A stretch of DNA of 64,000 nucleotides from Nocardia beijingensis NBRC 16342. GTDB lineage: Bacteria > Actinomycetota > Actinomycetes > Mycobacteriales > Mycobacteriaceae. The position numbers and the translations under genes are program-made. Location of the stretch: NCBI RefSeq assembly GCF_001612785.1, contig NZ_BDBC01000010.1:124001-188000 (forward strand), given 5' to 3'. Under the pieces are notes generated by a model. That model had not been told where the DNA came from. It was given only the letters and a program-made list of their open reading frames with translations, and made no database searches. Positions 1-9,735 of the stretch are shown here, in pieces; positions within the stretch are counted from its first letter, which is position 1; each line of letters starts with the position of its first letter.

Positions 1-1742
1 TCATAGCCGTACTCCGGTTCGTCGCGGCCCAACGGGTCGCCGGTGCGCGCGGGGTAGTCGCCGTGCGGCGGATAGTCGGTGCGAGCCGCGCGTCCGTCGG
101 GCTCCGACGGCGCCAGATACTGGGTCGGGGCCGAATCCGGTTCCGGCAGGAAGTCGGACTCGCCGTGCGGTGGGATCCAGCCGGATGGCTGTGCTGGATC
201 CGAATCCTGCGGGTAGTTTCCGAGCCCAGGATGTCCCTCGTCGAAGGCGTTGCCGGGGGTCTGCGGATAGCCTTGGGGCATATCGGAATAAGCCTGCGCG
301 ACGGTCGGTTCCGCGTATACCCGGGTGGATTCCGGATCGGCATATGTGGATTCGTCCGGCTGTCGCGCGTTCGCGGGATCGAAATTCTGCGGTGCGGCGT
401 AATCGGCATAACCCTGCCGATACCCGTCCGGCGGCGGGACCGGCTCCGGGTACACCCGGGTGGAATCCGAATCGTAAGTGGAGTCGTCCGGCTGTCGCGA
501 GTAGGCGGGATCGGGGTGCTGCGCGGCGGGCGCGGCGTAACCCTGCGGGTACACCTGCGTGGGCGGCGCGGCGGGCTCCGGCGGCTGCGGGTATACCTGG
601 GTCGGCGGCACGGCGGGCTCCGGCTGCGGATATCCCGCGGCCTCCAGATACGCCTGCGTCTCCGGATACAGATGCGCGTCCGGGAAGGGCCGCATCGGAG
701 GCAGGTCCACCTCCGGCGGGTGCGGCGCTCGCGGCGGCTCCGGCGCATCCGACGGTGGCAGCGGCGTGAAATGGAACTCCGTCGGGCGAACCACCGTCGG
801 TGCGCTCGGATGGATCACCGCGGGCAGCGACAATTCACCGGTCGATTCCGGCGCGACCGTCTGCTGTGACCGGTCGGGCGCACGCACCACCAGCGTCGGC
901 CCGGACGGCGTCGAGGCGAGGGCGGCACGGGCGGCCCTGGCCAGCGCGGTCGCGGTCGGGAAGCGGTCGGCCGGGTCCTTGGCCATACCGCGATGCACCA
1001 CCTCGTCCAACGCGGCGGGAATCCCGCCCGCCAGCGCACTCGGCCGCGGCGGCGGATCGGACATGTGCGACTTGATCAGCACGTTCATGCTGGCCGCCGG
1101 AAACGGCGTCGCTCCGGTCAGGCACTCGTGCAGCACGCAGGCCAGCGAGTAGACATCGGCGCGGCCGGTCACCGGACCGACGTCGAAGCGTTCCGGCGCC
1201 ATGTAGATGTAGGAGCCGACGGCCATGCCGACCAGCGTCACCGCGCTGTCGCCTTCGGTGTGCGCGATGCCGAAATCGGCGAGGTACGCGAAATCCGCGT
1301 CCGTCACCATGATGTTCGCCGGTTTCACGTCGCGATGCACCAGATTGTTCGCATGCGCGGCGTCCAGGGCGGAGGCGATCTGCTCGATGATGCCGACGGC
1401 GCGAGCCGGACTCAGCGGCCCCTTGCTCCGCAGCAGGGTCCGCAGGTCGACGCCCCGCACCAGCCGCATGTCGATGAACAGCACCCCATCGATCACGCCC
1501 CAGTCGTGGATCGGGATGACGTGCGGTTCGGCCAGCCGCGCCGCGGCCTGCGATTCGCGGCGGAAACGCAGCTGGTACATCGGGTCTTTGGCGAGTTCTT
1601 CGGAGAGCAGCTTGACCGCGACCACCCGGTCCTTGACCGTGTCGTACGCCTCGTATACCTCCCCCATTCCCCCCTTGCCCAGCAACGACCGCAGTTCGTA
1701 CGGCCCGAACCGCGTGCCGGTTCTCGGCCCGGATTCCTGCAC
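1..1742 (-). CDS. Serine/threonine protein kinase, PknB-like, C-terminus cut by window edge
   Basis: Eukaryotic-type Ser/Thr kinase that would phosphorylate protein substrates at the membrane. The N-terminal kinase domain (about residues 12-275) shows the Gly-rich loop LLGKGGMGEVY, the VAVKLL lysine, the catalytic loop HRDVKPANIM, DFGIAH and an APERF segment. About 300 Pro/Gln/Tyr-rich residues follow, with repeated units such as PTQVYPQ and STRVYPEP, and no stop before the window edge. The GTG start at 1742 is chosen because GGAGG lies seven bases upstream; an ATG nearby is in another frame. A membrane segment and sensor domain may lie beyond the edge. It is followed upstream by a NarL-type regulator on the same strand, 70 bp away. 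The kinase call is firm; its signal is unknown. Confidence 0.93.
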   Translation of the reverse strand, partial: MQESGPRTGTRFGPYELRSLLGKGGMGEVYEAYDTVKDRVVAVKLLSEELAKDPMYQLRFRRESQAAARLAEPHVIPIHDWGVIDGVLFIDMRLVRGVDLRTLLRSKGPLSPARAVGIIEQIASALDAAHANNLVHRDVKPANIMVTDADFAYLADFGIAHTEGDSAVTLVGMAVGSYIYMAPERFDVGPVTGRADVYSLACVLHECLTGATPFPAASMNVLIKSHMSDPPPRPSALAGGIPAALDEVVHRGMAKDPADRFPTATALARAARAALASTPSGPTLVVRAPDRSQQTVAPESTGELSLPAVIHPSAPTVVRPTEFHFTPLPPSDAPEPPRAPHPPEVDLPPMRPFPDAHLYPETQAYLEAAGYPQPEPAVPPTQVYPQPPEPAAPPTQVYPQGYAAPAAQHPDPAYSRQPDDSTYDSDSTRVYPEPVPPPDGYRQGYADYAAPQNFDPANARQPDESTYADPESTRVYAEPTVAQAYSDMPQGYPQTPGNAFDEGHPGLGNYPQDSDPAQPSGWIPPHGESDFLPEPDSAPTQYLAPSEPDGRAARTDYPPHGDYPARTGDPLGRDEPEYGY

Positions 1743-1812
1743 CCGTCATCCTCCGCATCCCGGGCAGGGATCACACACCGAGATCACGCGGTACGCGACC
1801 GGAGGCTGCCCG

Positions 1813-2472
1813 TCACACAGTGGATTCTCCGGGTGTCACCACCCCGTGGTCAAACGCGAACACGATCGCCGCGGCACGATCCCGCAGCTCGAGCTTGCCG
1901 AAGATATGCCCCACATGACTTTTCACGGTCACTTCCGAGATGCCGAGTTCCCGAGCGATTTCCGCGTTCACCCGGCCGCGCCCGATCAGTTCGAGCACTT
2001 CGTATTCGCGCGCGGTCAGTTCGGACAGGCGTGCGTCGGTGGTGGTGCGCACCGGGCGGACGGTGCGGTAGGCCGACAGCACGCGGCCGGTGACGGCGGG
2101 GTCGAGCCAGGCGCCGCCGCCCGCGACCATCCGCACCGCGCGGATGAGGTCCTCGGCGGGCGAGTCCTTGAGGATGAATCCGGCCGCGCCTGCGCGCAGC
2201 GCCCCCGACAGCAGCTGGTCGTCGTCGAAGGTGGTGAGCACGAGGACCGGCGGAGCCCCGTCACGCGCCCGCAGCAACCGGGTGGCGTCGATGCCGCCGA
2301 CCCGTTTCATCCGCAGGTCCATCAGCACCACGTCGGGGCGGGCCGCCGCGACGGCGGCGGGCACCTCGTCGCCGTCGGCGCACTCGGCGACCACGAAGCC
2401 GTCGCGTCTGCGCAGGATGCGCCGCAGACCGCCGCGCACGAGTTCCTGGTCGTCGACGACCAGCACGGTCAC
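1813..2472 (-). CDS. NarL/LuxR-family response regulator
   Basis: DNA-binding response regulator, partner of the sensor kinase encoded just upstream on the same strand. The receiver domain carries the DDQ acidic pair, the phospho-acceptor Asp in VVLMDLRM, a conserved Thr in VLTTFD and the Lys in FILKDSP. The C-terminal LuxR helix-turn-helix reads LTAREYEVLELIGRG then NAEIARELGISEVTVKSHV. The start giving MTVLVVDDQ is preferred because it is the usual family N-terminus and GAGGA lies just upstream; GTG codons at 2502, 2508 and 2514 would add 10-14 residues. The kinase stop lies about 157 bp upstream. Confidence 0.9.
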   Translation of the reverse strand: MTVLVVDDQELVRGGLRRILRRRDGFVVAECADGDEVPAAVAAARPDVVLMDLRMKRVGGIDATRLLRARDGAPPVLVLTTFDDDQLLSGALRAGAAGFILKDSPAEDLIRAVRMVAGGGAWLDPAVTGRVLSAYRTVRPVRTTTDARLSELTAREYEVLELIGRGRVNAEIARELGISEVTVKSHVGHIFGKLELRDRAAAIVFAFDHGVVTPGESTV

Positions 2473-2629
2473 GGCGTCCTCGCCGCCCGCGGGCGTCGGC
2501 ACGCTCACGACCACACCTCGCCTGCGCTCGACCCCGGCACGCTTCCTGCTCGGTCGACTCCTCGATACACAAGTCCTCCTCGCTGCCCGGCAGCGCGCGC
2601 TGCCGCGGACACGAATCGCCTACGCCGCC

Positions 2630-3943
2630 TCACGAACCCTCCCGTCCGGTCGGCGCCGCTCCCGGCAGCGCCGAACACGAGAATCCGCCGCGGCCCGGCG
2701 CGAGCGGAATGCCCGCGCGCACCGACCAGCCGCGGCCGGACGGACCTGCCGTCATGCGGCCGCCGAGCAGTTCGGCGCGCTGCCGCATACCGGACAGGCC
2801 CATGCCCGCGCCGCGCTGGGCGGGCAGCCCGGCGGGCACCGTGTTGTCCACCGTGAGGGTCACCATGGTCGTGTCCACCGCGAGCCGGATCGTGGCGGAC
2901 GCGCCGTGCGCGTGTTTGACGACGTTCGCCAGCGACTCCTGCCCGATCCGGTACAGCGCGAGCCCGACCGCGGGTGAGACCGCGCCGATATCGCCCTCGC
3001 GGTCGTACCGCACGTCCAGCCCGGCCCGCACGAAATCGCCGACCAGATCCTCGATGTCCTCCACGCCCGGTTCCGGAACCTGCTTCCACGGGCGCGCGTC
3101 GAGCAGGCCGACCGTGCGGCGGATGTCGGCCATCGCCTGCCTGCCGAGCCGTTCGGCGTCGGTCAGCGCCTCCACGGCTTCGTCCACGTCGCGGTCGGTC
3201 TCCAGCGCGTGCCTGGCGGCGGTGAGATGCAACAGCGTGACGCTCAGCGAGTGCGCGATCACGTCGTGCACTTCCCTGGCGATCCGGTGCCGTTCCTCGT
3301 CGGCGGCCTGCGCGGCGCGGATGTCCTGATATCCGCGTTCCTGGTAGAGGAAGCGGCGCTGGTATTGCAGCATCAGCCCGGCCATCCAGCCGAAGGCGAT
3401 GCCGACCAGATAGGTCGGCAGTCCTTCCGGCACATGGCCGATCAGCGCGAAGGCGACCAGTTGCAGCATCATCGCGAGCGTCACCGGGATGCTCACCCGT
3501 TTCGGCGCGATCGCCGCGATCTCCCCCGCGGCGGCCACCAGGACGAACGGCGCGAAATCGGCCTCGACCGGTTGGGCGAGGAACAACGCCTCGGCGGCCA
3601 TGGCAAGCACGCCGAGCAGCAACGGGCGCGGCAGCACGCCGAGCAACGCGTGCAACGGACCGAAGGCGCAGGTCAGCAGGACGGCCACGATCGGAAGCAG
3701 GGTCGGGAAGTAGCTGTGCCGCTGCACCGCCGCCGCGACCGCGACGACGAAGACCGCGATATCCACGCTGACGATCACCGACGGCGGGTAGTCGTACGGC
3801 AGCTCCTCGACGCTGCGGCGGAAGGCCGCGACCGGATCGCGCGCGAACTCGGCGCACCGCTGCCCGACGCGCCGGATCGAGGCCCGCACGCGGCCCGCGC
3901 GAGGCGTACCTGGGGGTGCTTCGGATACGCCGGTCGAACCCAT
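2630..3943 (-). CDS. Two-component sensor histidine kinase, NarX/DesK-like
   Basis: Membrane sensor kinase of the HisKA_3 type. Several hydrophobic segments occupy about residues 55-195 (for example VIVSVDIAVFVVAVAAAV). The dimerisation/phospho-acceptor box is EVHDVIAHSLS, with the conserved His. The C-terminal ATPase domain has the N-box LANVVKHA and the G-box GAGMGLSGMRQRA. It is encoded with the regulator downstream and is divergent from the small protein and ABC exporter genes that start at 4095, a common arrangement in which the pair controls the exporter. The stimulus cannot be read from sequence. ATG start chosen; no good Shine-Dalgarno is visible. Confidence 0.92.
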   Translation of the reverse strand: MGSTGVSEAPPGTPRAGRVRASIRRVGQRCAEFARDPVAAFRRSVEELPYDYPPSVIVSVDIAVFVVAVAAAVQRHSYFPTLLPIVAVLLTCAFGPLHALLGVLPRPLLLGVLAMAAEALFLAQPVEADFAPFVLVAAAGEIAAIAPKRVSIPVTLAMMLQLVAFALIGHVPEGLPTYLVGIAFGWMAGLMLQYQRRFLYQERGYQDIRAAQAADEERHRIAREVHDVIAHSLSVTLLHLTAARHALETDRDVDEAVEALTDAERLGRQAMADIRRTVGLLDARPWKQVPEPGVEDIEDLVGDFVRAGLDVRYDREGDIGAVSPAVGLALYRIGQESLANVVKHAHGASATIRLAVDTTMVTLTVDNTVPAGLPAQRGAGMGLSGMRQRAELLGGRMTAGPSGRGWSVRAGIPLAPGRGGFSCSALPGAAPTGREGS

Positions 3944-4094
3944 TCTGTAAGGCTAGCCGCCGCATTCCGGCCGGTACATCGTCCCGCGAGCGGGCCGAGG
4001 CTCCTACCGTGGTCGGAGACGCATTCGGGTCCCTGGCACGACGACAACAAGACGGTCGCGTCCGTAGCGTTGGCGGTATTCACAGAGGAAGGCG

Positions 4095-4409
4095 ATGGCC
4101 ATGTCCTGGACGGATCAGCACGCTCGAACCGACATCGTGCACACCGTACTCACCCGCGCCGCGCTCGACCCGGCCGATCCCGACCTGTTCGCGGGGCTCC
4201 CCGGTCTGGACCGGCTGTTCGGCGGCGAAGACGGGCTGCTGCTCGCGCTGCGCTACCGGTGGAATCTGCACTTCGCCGCGAAGCTCGACCAGGGATCTAC
4301 GGCGATGGAGGCCTACTTGGAGCTCGCGGCCGAGCAGCCGGTGCTGCGCGCGGTGCTCGACGCGCAGTATCGTCGCCGCAAACTCGCGTCGGAGGCCATG
4401 GCGCGGTAA
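4095..4409 (+). CDS. Conserved hypothetical protein, 104 aa
   Basis: I do not recognise a named family. The protein is soluble, with no signal peptide or membrane segment, and has a helical Leu/Ala-rich make-up (GLPGLDRLFGGEDGLLLALRYRWNLHF). A GAGGAAGG ribosome-binding site lies directly before the ATG at 4095, and a second ATG at 4101 has more usual spacing. Codon third positions are overwhelmingly G or C, so I take it as real. It sits 53 bp upstream of the ABC ATPase gene and may share its transcript, with the divergent sensor kinase on the other side. Confidence 0.7.
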   Translation: MAMSWTDQHARTDIVHTVLTRAALDPADPDLFAGLPGLDRLFGGEDGLLLALRYRWNLHFAAKLDQGSTAMEAYLELAAEQPVLRAVLDAQYRRRKLASEAMAR

Positions 4410-4462
4410 CGCGCGACGAGGAACGAAGAATTTTGATCGACCATACGGAGCGGGGGACGACG

Positions 4463-5170
4463 ATGCCGGAACCGGCGATGCTGGAACTATCGGGCGTGAC
4501 GAAGGAGTATCGGGTCGGCGGCCAAGCGGTCCGCGCTCTCGACGACGTCACCTTGCGCATCGAGACAGGGGAATTCACTTCGATCATCGGGCCGTCCGGT
4601 TCCGGCAAGAGCACGCTGCTGCATCTGCTCGGCGCGCTGGACAGTCCCGACGCGGGCTCGATCCGGTTCCGGGGCGAGGAGATCGGCGCACTGGACGAGG
4701 AACAGCAGTCGGCATTCCGGCGTCATCAGGTCGGTTTCGTCTTCCAGTTCTTCAACCTGTTGCCCACGCTCTCGGCGTGGGAGAACGTGGCGATACCGAA
4801 ACTGCTGGACGGCACGGGTTTGCGCAAGGCAAAGCCGCGCGCCATGGAATTGCTCGACCGGGTGGGCCTGGCCGCGCGCGCCGAACATCGTCCGGCCGAA
4901 CTGTCCGGCGGGCAGATGCAGCGGGTGGCGGTCGCGCGGGCGCTGATCATGGACCCGCCGCTCATCCTGGCCGACGAGCCCACCGGCAATCTCGACTCCA
5001 AGACCGGCGCGAGCATCCTCGAACTGCTCGGGGAGATCGCCGGATCGGGCAGTTCGGTGGTGATGGTGACCCACGACATGGGCGCGGTGACCTACTGCGA
5101 CCGCGTGATCACGCTGCGCGACGGCCGGATCGGCTCCAACGACAAGGTCGAGCGGACGGTCAACGCGTGA
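4463..5170 (+). CDS. ABC transporter ATP-binding protein, MacB/LolD type
   Basis: Nucleotide-binding subunit of an ABC exporter. Walker A reads GPSGSGKST, the Q-loop lies in FVFQFFNLLPTLSAWENV, the ABC signature is LSGGQMQRVAVARA, Walker B is LILADEPTGNLD and the switch His is in MVTHD. The FQFFNL and ADEPTGNLDS wording is typical of the MacB/LolD/FtsE branch, which pairs with FtsX-type permeases. Length (235 aa) is normal. The stop lies 43 bp before the permease start, so the two form an operon, probably driven by the adjacent two-component system. Confidence 0.95.
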   Translation: MPEPAMLELSGVTKEYRVGGQAVRALDDVTLRIETGEFTSIIGPSGSGKSTLLHLLGALDSPDAGSIRFRGEEIGALDEEQQSAFRRHQVGFVFQFFNLLPTLSAWENVAIPKLLDGTGLRKAKPRAMELLDRVGLAARAEHRPAELSGGQMQRVAVARALIMDPPLILADEPTGNLDSKTGASILELLGEIAGSGSSVVMVTHDMGAVTYCDRVITLRDGRIGSNDKVERTVNA

Positions 5171-5213
5171 ACGGTCGGTGGAACGCGATCGTGCGAGCGG
5201 GAAGGGGCACGGC

Positions 5214-7706
5214 ATGATCGGCGCGGCGTGGGATCGCCTGCGGCTGTTCAACATCGGCGAACTGCTCGCCCATCGCGGCCGCACGTTCATGTCGCTGGTG
5301 GTGATGGGCGTCTCGGCGTCGCTGCTGGTGGCGGTGCTGAGCATCTCCGGCTCGGTCACCGGCTCGGTGGACAGACTGACCCGCGGCCTCGGCGGCAAGG
5401 CGCAACTCGAGGTCAGCGGGATCACCGACGCAGGCTTCGACCAGCAATTGCTGCGGCGGATCGCGTCCACACCCGGCGTCGCGGTGGCGGTGCCGATGCT
5501 GCGGACGCAGATCGGCACCGGCGCCGACCGCGCGTTGCTGATCGGCGCCGACTCGAACATCGGCGCGCTCGGCAGCGAATTGACCACGCCGATGAGCGCT
5601 TTCACGGGCAAGCTGCTCTCGGTGCCCAACGGAGTGCTGGTCGGCTCCGGACTCGGCCGCGTCGAGGGTGAGCAGTTCGCGCTGGGCGGCACGACGGTCA
5701 CGGTCGCGGGCGTACTCGACGCCGAGACGTCCAAGAAACTCAACGACGGTCACCTCATCGCCGCTCCGCTGGGGCTGGCGCAGAAGATCACCGACCGGGC
5801 GGGGCGGCTGGACTCGGTGCAGATCATCCCCTCCGACGGCGCCGACCTCGGACAGGTGCGCGCGGCGCTCACCGACGTGGTGGACGGGCGCGCGGTGGTG
5901 GCCGAGCCGAGTCTGCGCACCGCGCAGGCGGGCGGCGCGGTGCAGATCGTCCGCTACTCCACCACCATGGCGTCGGCCGCCGCGCTGATCGTCTCGGCGT
6001 TCCTCATCTACAACGCGATGAGCATGGCGATCGCCCAGCGCAGGCCGATGCTGTCGCTGCTGCGCGCGATCGGCGGCAAGCGCGGCCCGATGGTGCGCGA
6101 CCTGCTGGCCGAGGCGGCGCTGCTCGGCGTGCTCGGCGGTGCGGTCGGGGCGGCCATCGGCGTGTTCATGGGCAGCGTCGCGATCGGCACACTGCCCACC
6201 GCGATCGTGGAGTCCGTCGAGGCGCGCACCGAATACTCGGTGCCCTGGTATGTGATTCCGTTCGCCGTCGTGGCCTGCGTGTTCACCAGCGTGCTCGCGG
6301 CGTCGCTGGCCGCGCGCCAGGTGTACAAGGTGCAGCCCATCGAGGCGCTGGCTCCGGTCGGGGCGGCCGGGACCGACACGGGGAGCTCGTTGCTGCGCTG
6401 GCTGGCCTTCATCGCGGGCGGTGGGCTGGCCGGGGCGGCGGTGCTGATCGCGAGCAGCGATATCGGCCGCTATTCGCTGACCGCCATCTCGATGTCGTTC
6501 ATCGCCGCGATCCTGATCTGTTTCGCCGCCACCGGCCCGATCGTGCGGGCCGCGGCGGGGATCGCGCGCTGGTTCCGCGCTCCCGGCGCCCTCGGCGCGA
6601 CCACGCTGGAACGCTCGCCGCGGCGGGTGTGGGCCACGGCGATGACGGTGATGATCGGCGTCGGGGCCACCGTCGGCATGAGCGGCGCGTCCAGCAACAT
6701 GATCGACTCGGCCACCGTCACTTTCACCGATCTGGCCCGCAACGACGTCTACGTCAGCCCGGCCTCGATGGCGCAGTTCCCGACCGGGCCGCTGCTGCCA
6801 GCGGATCTGGCGGGCAAGCTCGCGGCGGTGCCGGGCGTCGCGCATCTGAGCCCGGCGCAGATGGCCTTCGCCACGCTCGGCGGCAGTCGCGTGATGCTGC
6901 AAGGGTTTCCGCCCGACGCCAGGGAAACGCGGATGCGCATGCTCACCGACGAGTCGGTCGCCCGGTTGTCGGCCGGGGAAGGCGTGGCGATCTCGCGCGA
7001 CGTGGCGCGCTCGCTCGGCGTCGGCGCGGGCGCGGAACTGACCTTGCCGACCCCGACCGGCCCCCATACCGTGCGTGTCCTGCAGGTGATTCCGTACTTC
7101 TCCGCCATCGCGGGCGTGGTGATGATGGACCTGGATCTGATGCGCAGCTGGTACGAGCGGCCAGGCGAGACGGTGATCGCGCTCGACATCGCGCCCGGCG
7201 CCGACCGAGCGGCGGTGTTCGCGGCGATCCGGCAGGTGGTGCCGCCGGAGCTGAACGTGGACACCGGCGCGGACACGGTGGTGGCCGCCTCGTCGAGCAT
7301 CCGGCAGGGCATGGCGATGAGCAACTCCATTCTCTGGATCGTGGTGCTGGTCGCCACGGTGGCGTTGCTCAACACGTTGATGCTGTCGGTGCTGGAACGT
7401 CGCAGGGAGATCGGCGTGCTGCGCGCCATGGGCACCGGACCCAAGTTCCTGATGCGATCGGTGCTGGCGGAGGCCGCGGGCATCGGCATCGTCGGCGCGG
7501 TGCTCGGTCTGGCGCTGGGCGCGTCGGTGCAGTTCCTCGCCACGGTCGCCCTCGGCCACGCCTTGACCATCGACGTCACCTACCGGCCGAGTCCGATGCT
7601 GCTGGTCTACGCAGCGGTCGCGCTGGTGCTGGCGCTGCTCGGGTCGATTCCGCCCGCGTTGCGCGCGGCCAGGCTGCCCATCGTGGAGGCGCTCGCGGTC
7701 GACTGA
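5214..7706 (+). CDS. FtsX-family ABC transporter permease with two FtsX domains
   Basis: Membrane permease of 830 residues that pairs with the ATPase encoded upstream. An N-terminal membrane helix (about residues 20-45) and two FtsX-like three-helix blocks, near residues 255-370 and at the C-terminus (about 700-825), flank two large extracytoplasmic regions. This is the double-FtsX architecture of LolC/MacB-like exporters for lipids, peptides or antibiotics. The ATG at 5214 is preferred over an upstream GTG at 5178 because GAAGGGG lies six bases before it. The substrate is unknown. The gene ends ten bases before the convergent kinase gene. Confidence 0.92.
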   Translation: MIGAAWDRLRLFNIGELLAHRGRTFMSLVVMGVSASLLVAVLSISGSVTGSVDRLTRGLGGKAQLEVSGITDAGFDQQLLRRIASTPGVAVAVPMLRTQIGTGADRALLIGADSNIGALGSELTTPMSAFTGKLLSVPNGVLVGSGLGRVEGEQFALGGTTVTVAGVLDAETSKKLNDGHLIAAPLGLAQKITDRAGRLDSVQIIPSDGADLGQVRAALTDVVDGRAVVAEPSLRTAQAGGAVQIVRYSTTMASAAALIVSAFLIYNAMSMAIAQRRPMLSLLRAIGGKRGPMVRDLLAEAALLGVLGGAVGAAIGVFMGSVAIGTLPTAIVESVEARTEYSVPWYVIPFAVVACVFTSVLAASLAARQVYKVQPIEALAPVGAAGTDTGSSLLRWLAFIAGGGLAGAAVLIASSDIGRYSLTAISMSFIAAILICFAATGPIVRAAAGIARWFRAPGALGATTLERSPRRVWATAMTVMIGVGATVGMSGASSNMIDSATVTFTDLARNDVYVSPASMAQFPTGPLLPADLAGKLAAVPGVAHLSPAQMAFATLGGSRVMLQGFPPDARETRMRMLTDESVARLSAGEGVAISRDVARSLGVGAGAELTLPTPTGPHTVRVLQVIPYFSAIAGVVMMDLDLMRSWYERPGETVIALDIAPGADRAAVFAAIRQVVPPELNVDTGADTVVAASSSIRQGMAMSNSILWIVVLVATVALLNTLMLSVLERRREIGVLRAMGTGPKFLMRSVLAEAAGIGIVGAVLGLALGASVQFLATVALGHALTIDVTYRPSPMLLVYAAVALVLALLGSIPPALRAARLPIVEALAVD

Positions 7707-7716
7707 GTTCGCCGGT

Positions 7717-9495
7717 TCACAGCGGCAGGTCGGCGAACCACGTCTTGAATCTGGCCGAGGTGATGCCGAATCCGGAGGTGGGCATGCTGTCGGTGAGGGT
7801 CACCGTGGCGAACAACAGGTAGTTCGACCGGGCCGGGTCGTCGAAACCGACGACGAGGTAGCCGTCCGGCAGTCCGCTGCCCTTCTCCTGCCACCGGTAG
7901 GTCGAATACGACTCGCCGTTGTTGCGTTCGGTGGCCGGCGTGTTCGACGGCAGGTCCCGCACCGCGGCTCGCGCGTCGGCGGCCGACTTGAACCCGATGA
8001 GGACGTAGTCGGGCTCGTCGATCGGTGTGCCCCAGCAGTTCCAGGCCGTCGCCCAGTTCGGGAAATCGGGTACGCCATTGGCGCTGGACACTTTGCTGCC
8101 CGGTTTGGCGGTGCCGAGGAAGCACGTCTTGCCGCCATAGCCCGGTCCGGAACCGATGTTGTATTTGGTGTCCACACCTTGCGGCAGCAGTTTCGGGAAC
8201 GCTTTGGCCAGCTTGTCCGCGTCGGACGGGCCGGAGGGCACCTTGGTGGCGAGATCCAGCGGCGACGCGGAATCGGAGAATCCGACCTTCGCCACGAAGA
8301 TGCCGACGCCCACCAGCAGCGCCACGATCACCAGGACGATCGTCACGATCAGGCCGGTGTTGGAGCGGCCTTGCGCCGGATAACTCGGCTGGTGCGGCGG
8401 ATAGCCGATCGGTGCGGCGGAATGCGGCGGCGCCGCTGGGTAACTCGGCGGCGGAGCCGCCCCGGCATAACCGCTGGACGCCGGGAACTGCTGACCGCCC
8501 AGCGGATTCGGGGTGTACTGCGGCGGCGCGGTGTAGCCGGGTGCGGCTGCGGTGGGGACGTAGGTCGGCGGGCTCGCCTCCGGCACGGGATAGGACGGTT
8601 GCGCGAGCACGGTGGGCGCGGGCTGCGGCTGGTACTGCGCGGCGACCACCGTGGCAGCGGGTTCGGTGAGGGCTCGCCGTGCGGCGGAGGCGAATTCGGC
8701 GCAGGAGACGAAGCGGTCGTCGGGTCGCTTCGCCATGGCCTTGGCGATCACCGCGTCGAGCGCGGGCGAGAGACCGGCGCGCAGGGCCGCGACGGAGGGC
8801 GGCGGCAGCTGGAGGTGGCCGCGGATGATGTCGGCCGGTGCGGGCGCGTCGAACGGCGCGACGCCGGTCAGCAACCAGTACAGCGCGCAGGCCAGCGAAT
8901 ACTGATCGGAACGGTGGTCGAGGTGGGCCCCGGTCATCTGCTCGGGCGACGCGTAGGCCAGCGTCGCGGTGAACATGCCGGTCTGCGTCAGGTGGGTGGA
9001 ATCCTCGCGCAGCCGGGCGATGCCGAAATCGGTGAGGAACACCCGCTCGCCGTGGCCGCCCACCGCGCGGGCCAGCATGATGTTCGCCGGTTTGACGTCG
9101 CGGTGCAGCACCCCCATCCCGTGTGCGTAGTCCAGGGCCGACGCGACGCCCTCGATGATCTGCACGGCGCGCTCCGGCGGCAGGCTCTGCGGGTTCACCG
9201 TCGCCGCGTCGACGCCGTCGACGTATTGCATGGAGATCCACAGCTGCTCGTCCTCGGTGCCGCGGTCGTACACCGCGACGATGTTCGGGTGGTCCAGCTG
9301 CGCCGCCAGGTCCGCCTCCCGCTCGAAGCGGGCCCGGACCTCGATGTCGGTGAACAACTCCCGGTTGAGCAGTTTGAGCGCGGTCTGCCGAGGAAGTCTG
9401 GGGTGACGGGCCAGATACACCGATCCCATGCCCCCCTGGCCGAGGAGCTTCTCTATGGTGAACCCGGCGAACACCGCACCGCTGTCGAGCAACAC
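7717..9495 (-). CDS. Membrane serine/threonine protein kinase with extracytoplasmic sensor domain
   Basis: PknB/PknE-like receptor kinase of 592 aa. The kinase domain (about residues 12-275) has LLGQGGMGSVYLA, the ATP lysine in TALKLL, HRDVKPANIM, LTDFGIARL and YASPEQM. A Pro/Tyr-rich linker follows (about 285-385), then one membrane helix (IVTIVLVIVALLVGVGIFV) and about 185 extracytoplasmic residues. That region has two Cys (CFLG, WNCWG) and ends in a beta-rich segment. The outer domain resembles the sensor regions of actinobacterial receptor kinases but I cannot name it. It is convergent with the ABC exporter and divergent from the lipoprotein gene. Confidence 0.94.
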   Translation of the reverse strand: MLLDSGAVFAGFTIEKLLGQGGMGSVYLARHPRLPRQTALKLLNRELFTDIEVRARFEREADLAAQLDHPNIVAVYDRGTEDEQLWISMQYVDGVDAATVNPQSLPPERAVQIIEGVASALDYAHGMGVLHRDVKPANIMLARAVGGHGERVFLTDFGIARLREDSTHLTQTGMFTATLAYASPEQMTGAHLDHRSDQYSLACALYWLLTGVAPFDAPAPADIIRGHLQLPPPSVAALRAGLSPALDAVIAKAMAKRPDDRFVSCAEFASAARRALTEPAATVVAAQYQPQPAPTVLAQPSYPVPEASPPTYVPTAAAPGYTAPPQYTPNPLGGQQFPASSGYAGAAPPPSYPAAPPHSAAPIGYPPHQPSYPAQGRSNTGLIVTIVLVIVALLVGVGIFVAKVGFSDSASPLDLATKVPSGPSDADKLAKAFPKLLPQGVDTKYNIGSGPGYGGKTCFLGTAKPGSKVSSANGVPDFPNWATAWNCWGTPIDEPDYVLIGFKSAADARAAVRDLPSNTPATERNNGESYSTYRWQEKGSGLPDGYLVVGFDDPARSNYLLFATVTLTDSMPTSGFGITSARFKTWFADLPL

Positions 9496-9598
9496 GCCCC
9501 CTTCAGGTGACCGCTTTCCTACCGATCCTGGAGCCTACCGGGTGACGCCGTGGCCACGGGGTTTCGAATTCTCCGGGAAGATCGGCAAAACTATGGTC

Positions 9599-9643
9599 GA
9601 GACATCGTGCCGTCGGCGCCGCCGTGCGCCGCGGTGATGTCTC
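9599..9643. other. Inverted repeat in the kinase/lipoprotein intergenic region
   Basis: Arms GAGACATC (9599-9606) and GATGTCTC (9636-9643) are perfect eight-base complements around a 29-base G+C-rich spacer. It lies about 104 bp from the kinase start and 93 bp from the lipoprotein start. It could be an operator or a stem-loop in either leader; nothing more can be said. Confidence 0.35.
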
Positions 9644-9735
9644 CTGTCCGGTCACCGACCGGGCGGGCCCGATGAGAGATTTTGCACCGCCGTTCTACAG
9701 CGCGACGCGTCACCGGTGGTGGGGAGGACTCGGTG

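Noticed and set aside
480..640. Short periodic repeats suggesting a CRISPR or minisatellite
   Set aside because: They are codon-level repeats of the Pro/Gln/Tyr tail of a kinase, in frame, without spacer/repeat structure.
5160..7559. 799-codon open frame antisense to the ABC permease
   Set aside because: His/Arg/Gly-rich translation without any domain; it mirrors the G+C-biased third positions of the real gene on the other strand.
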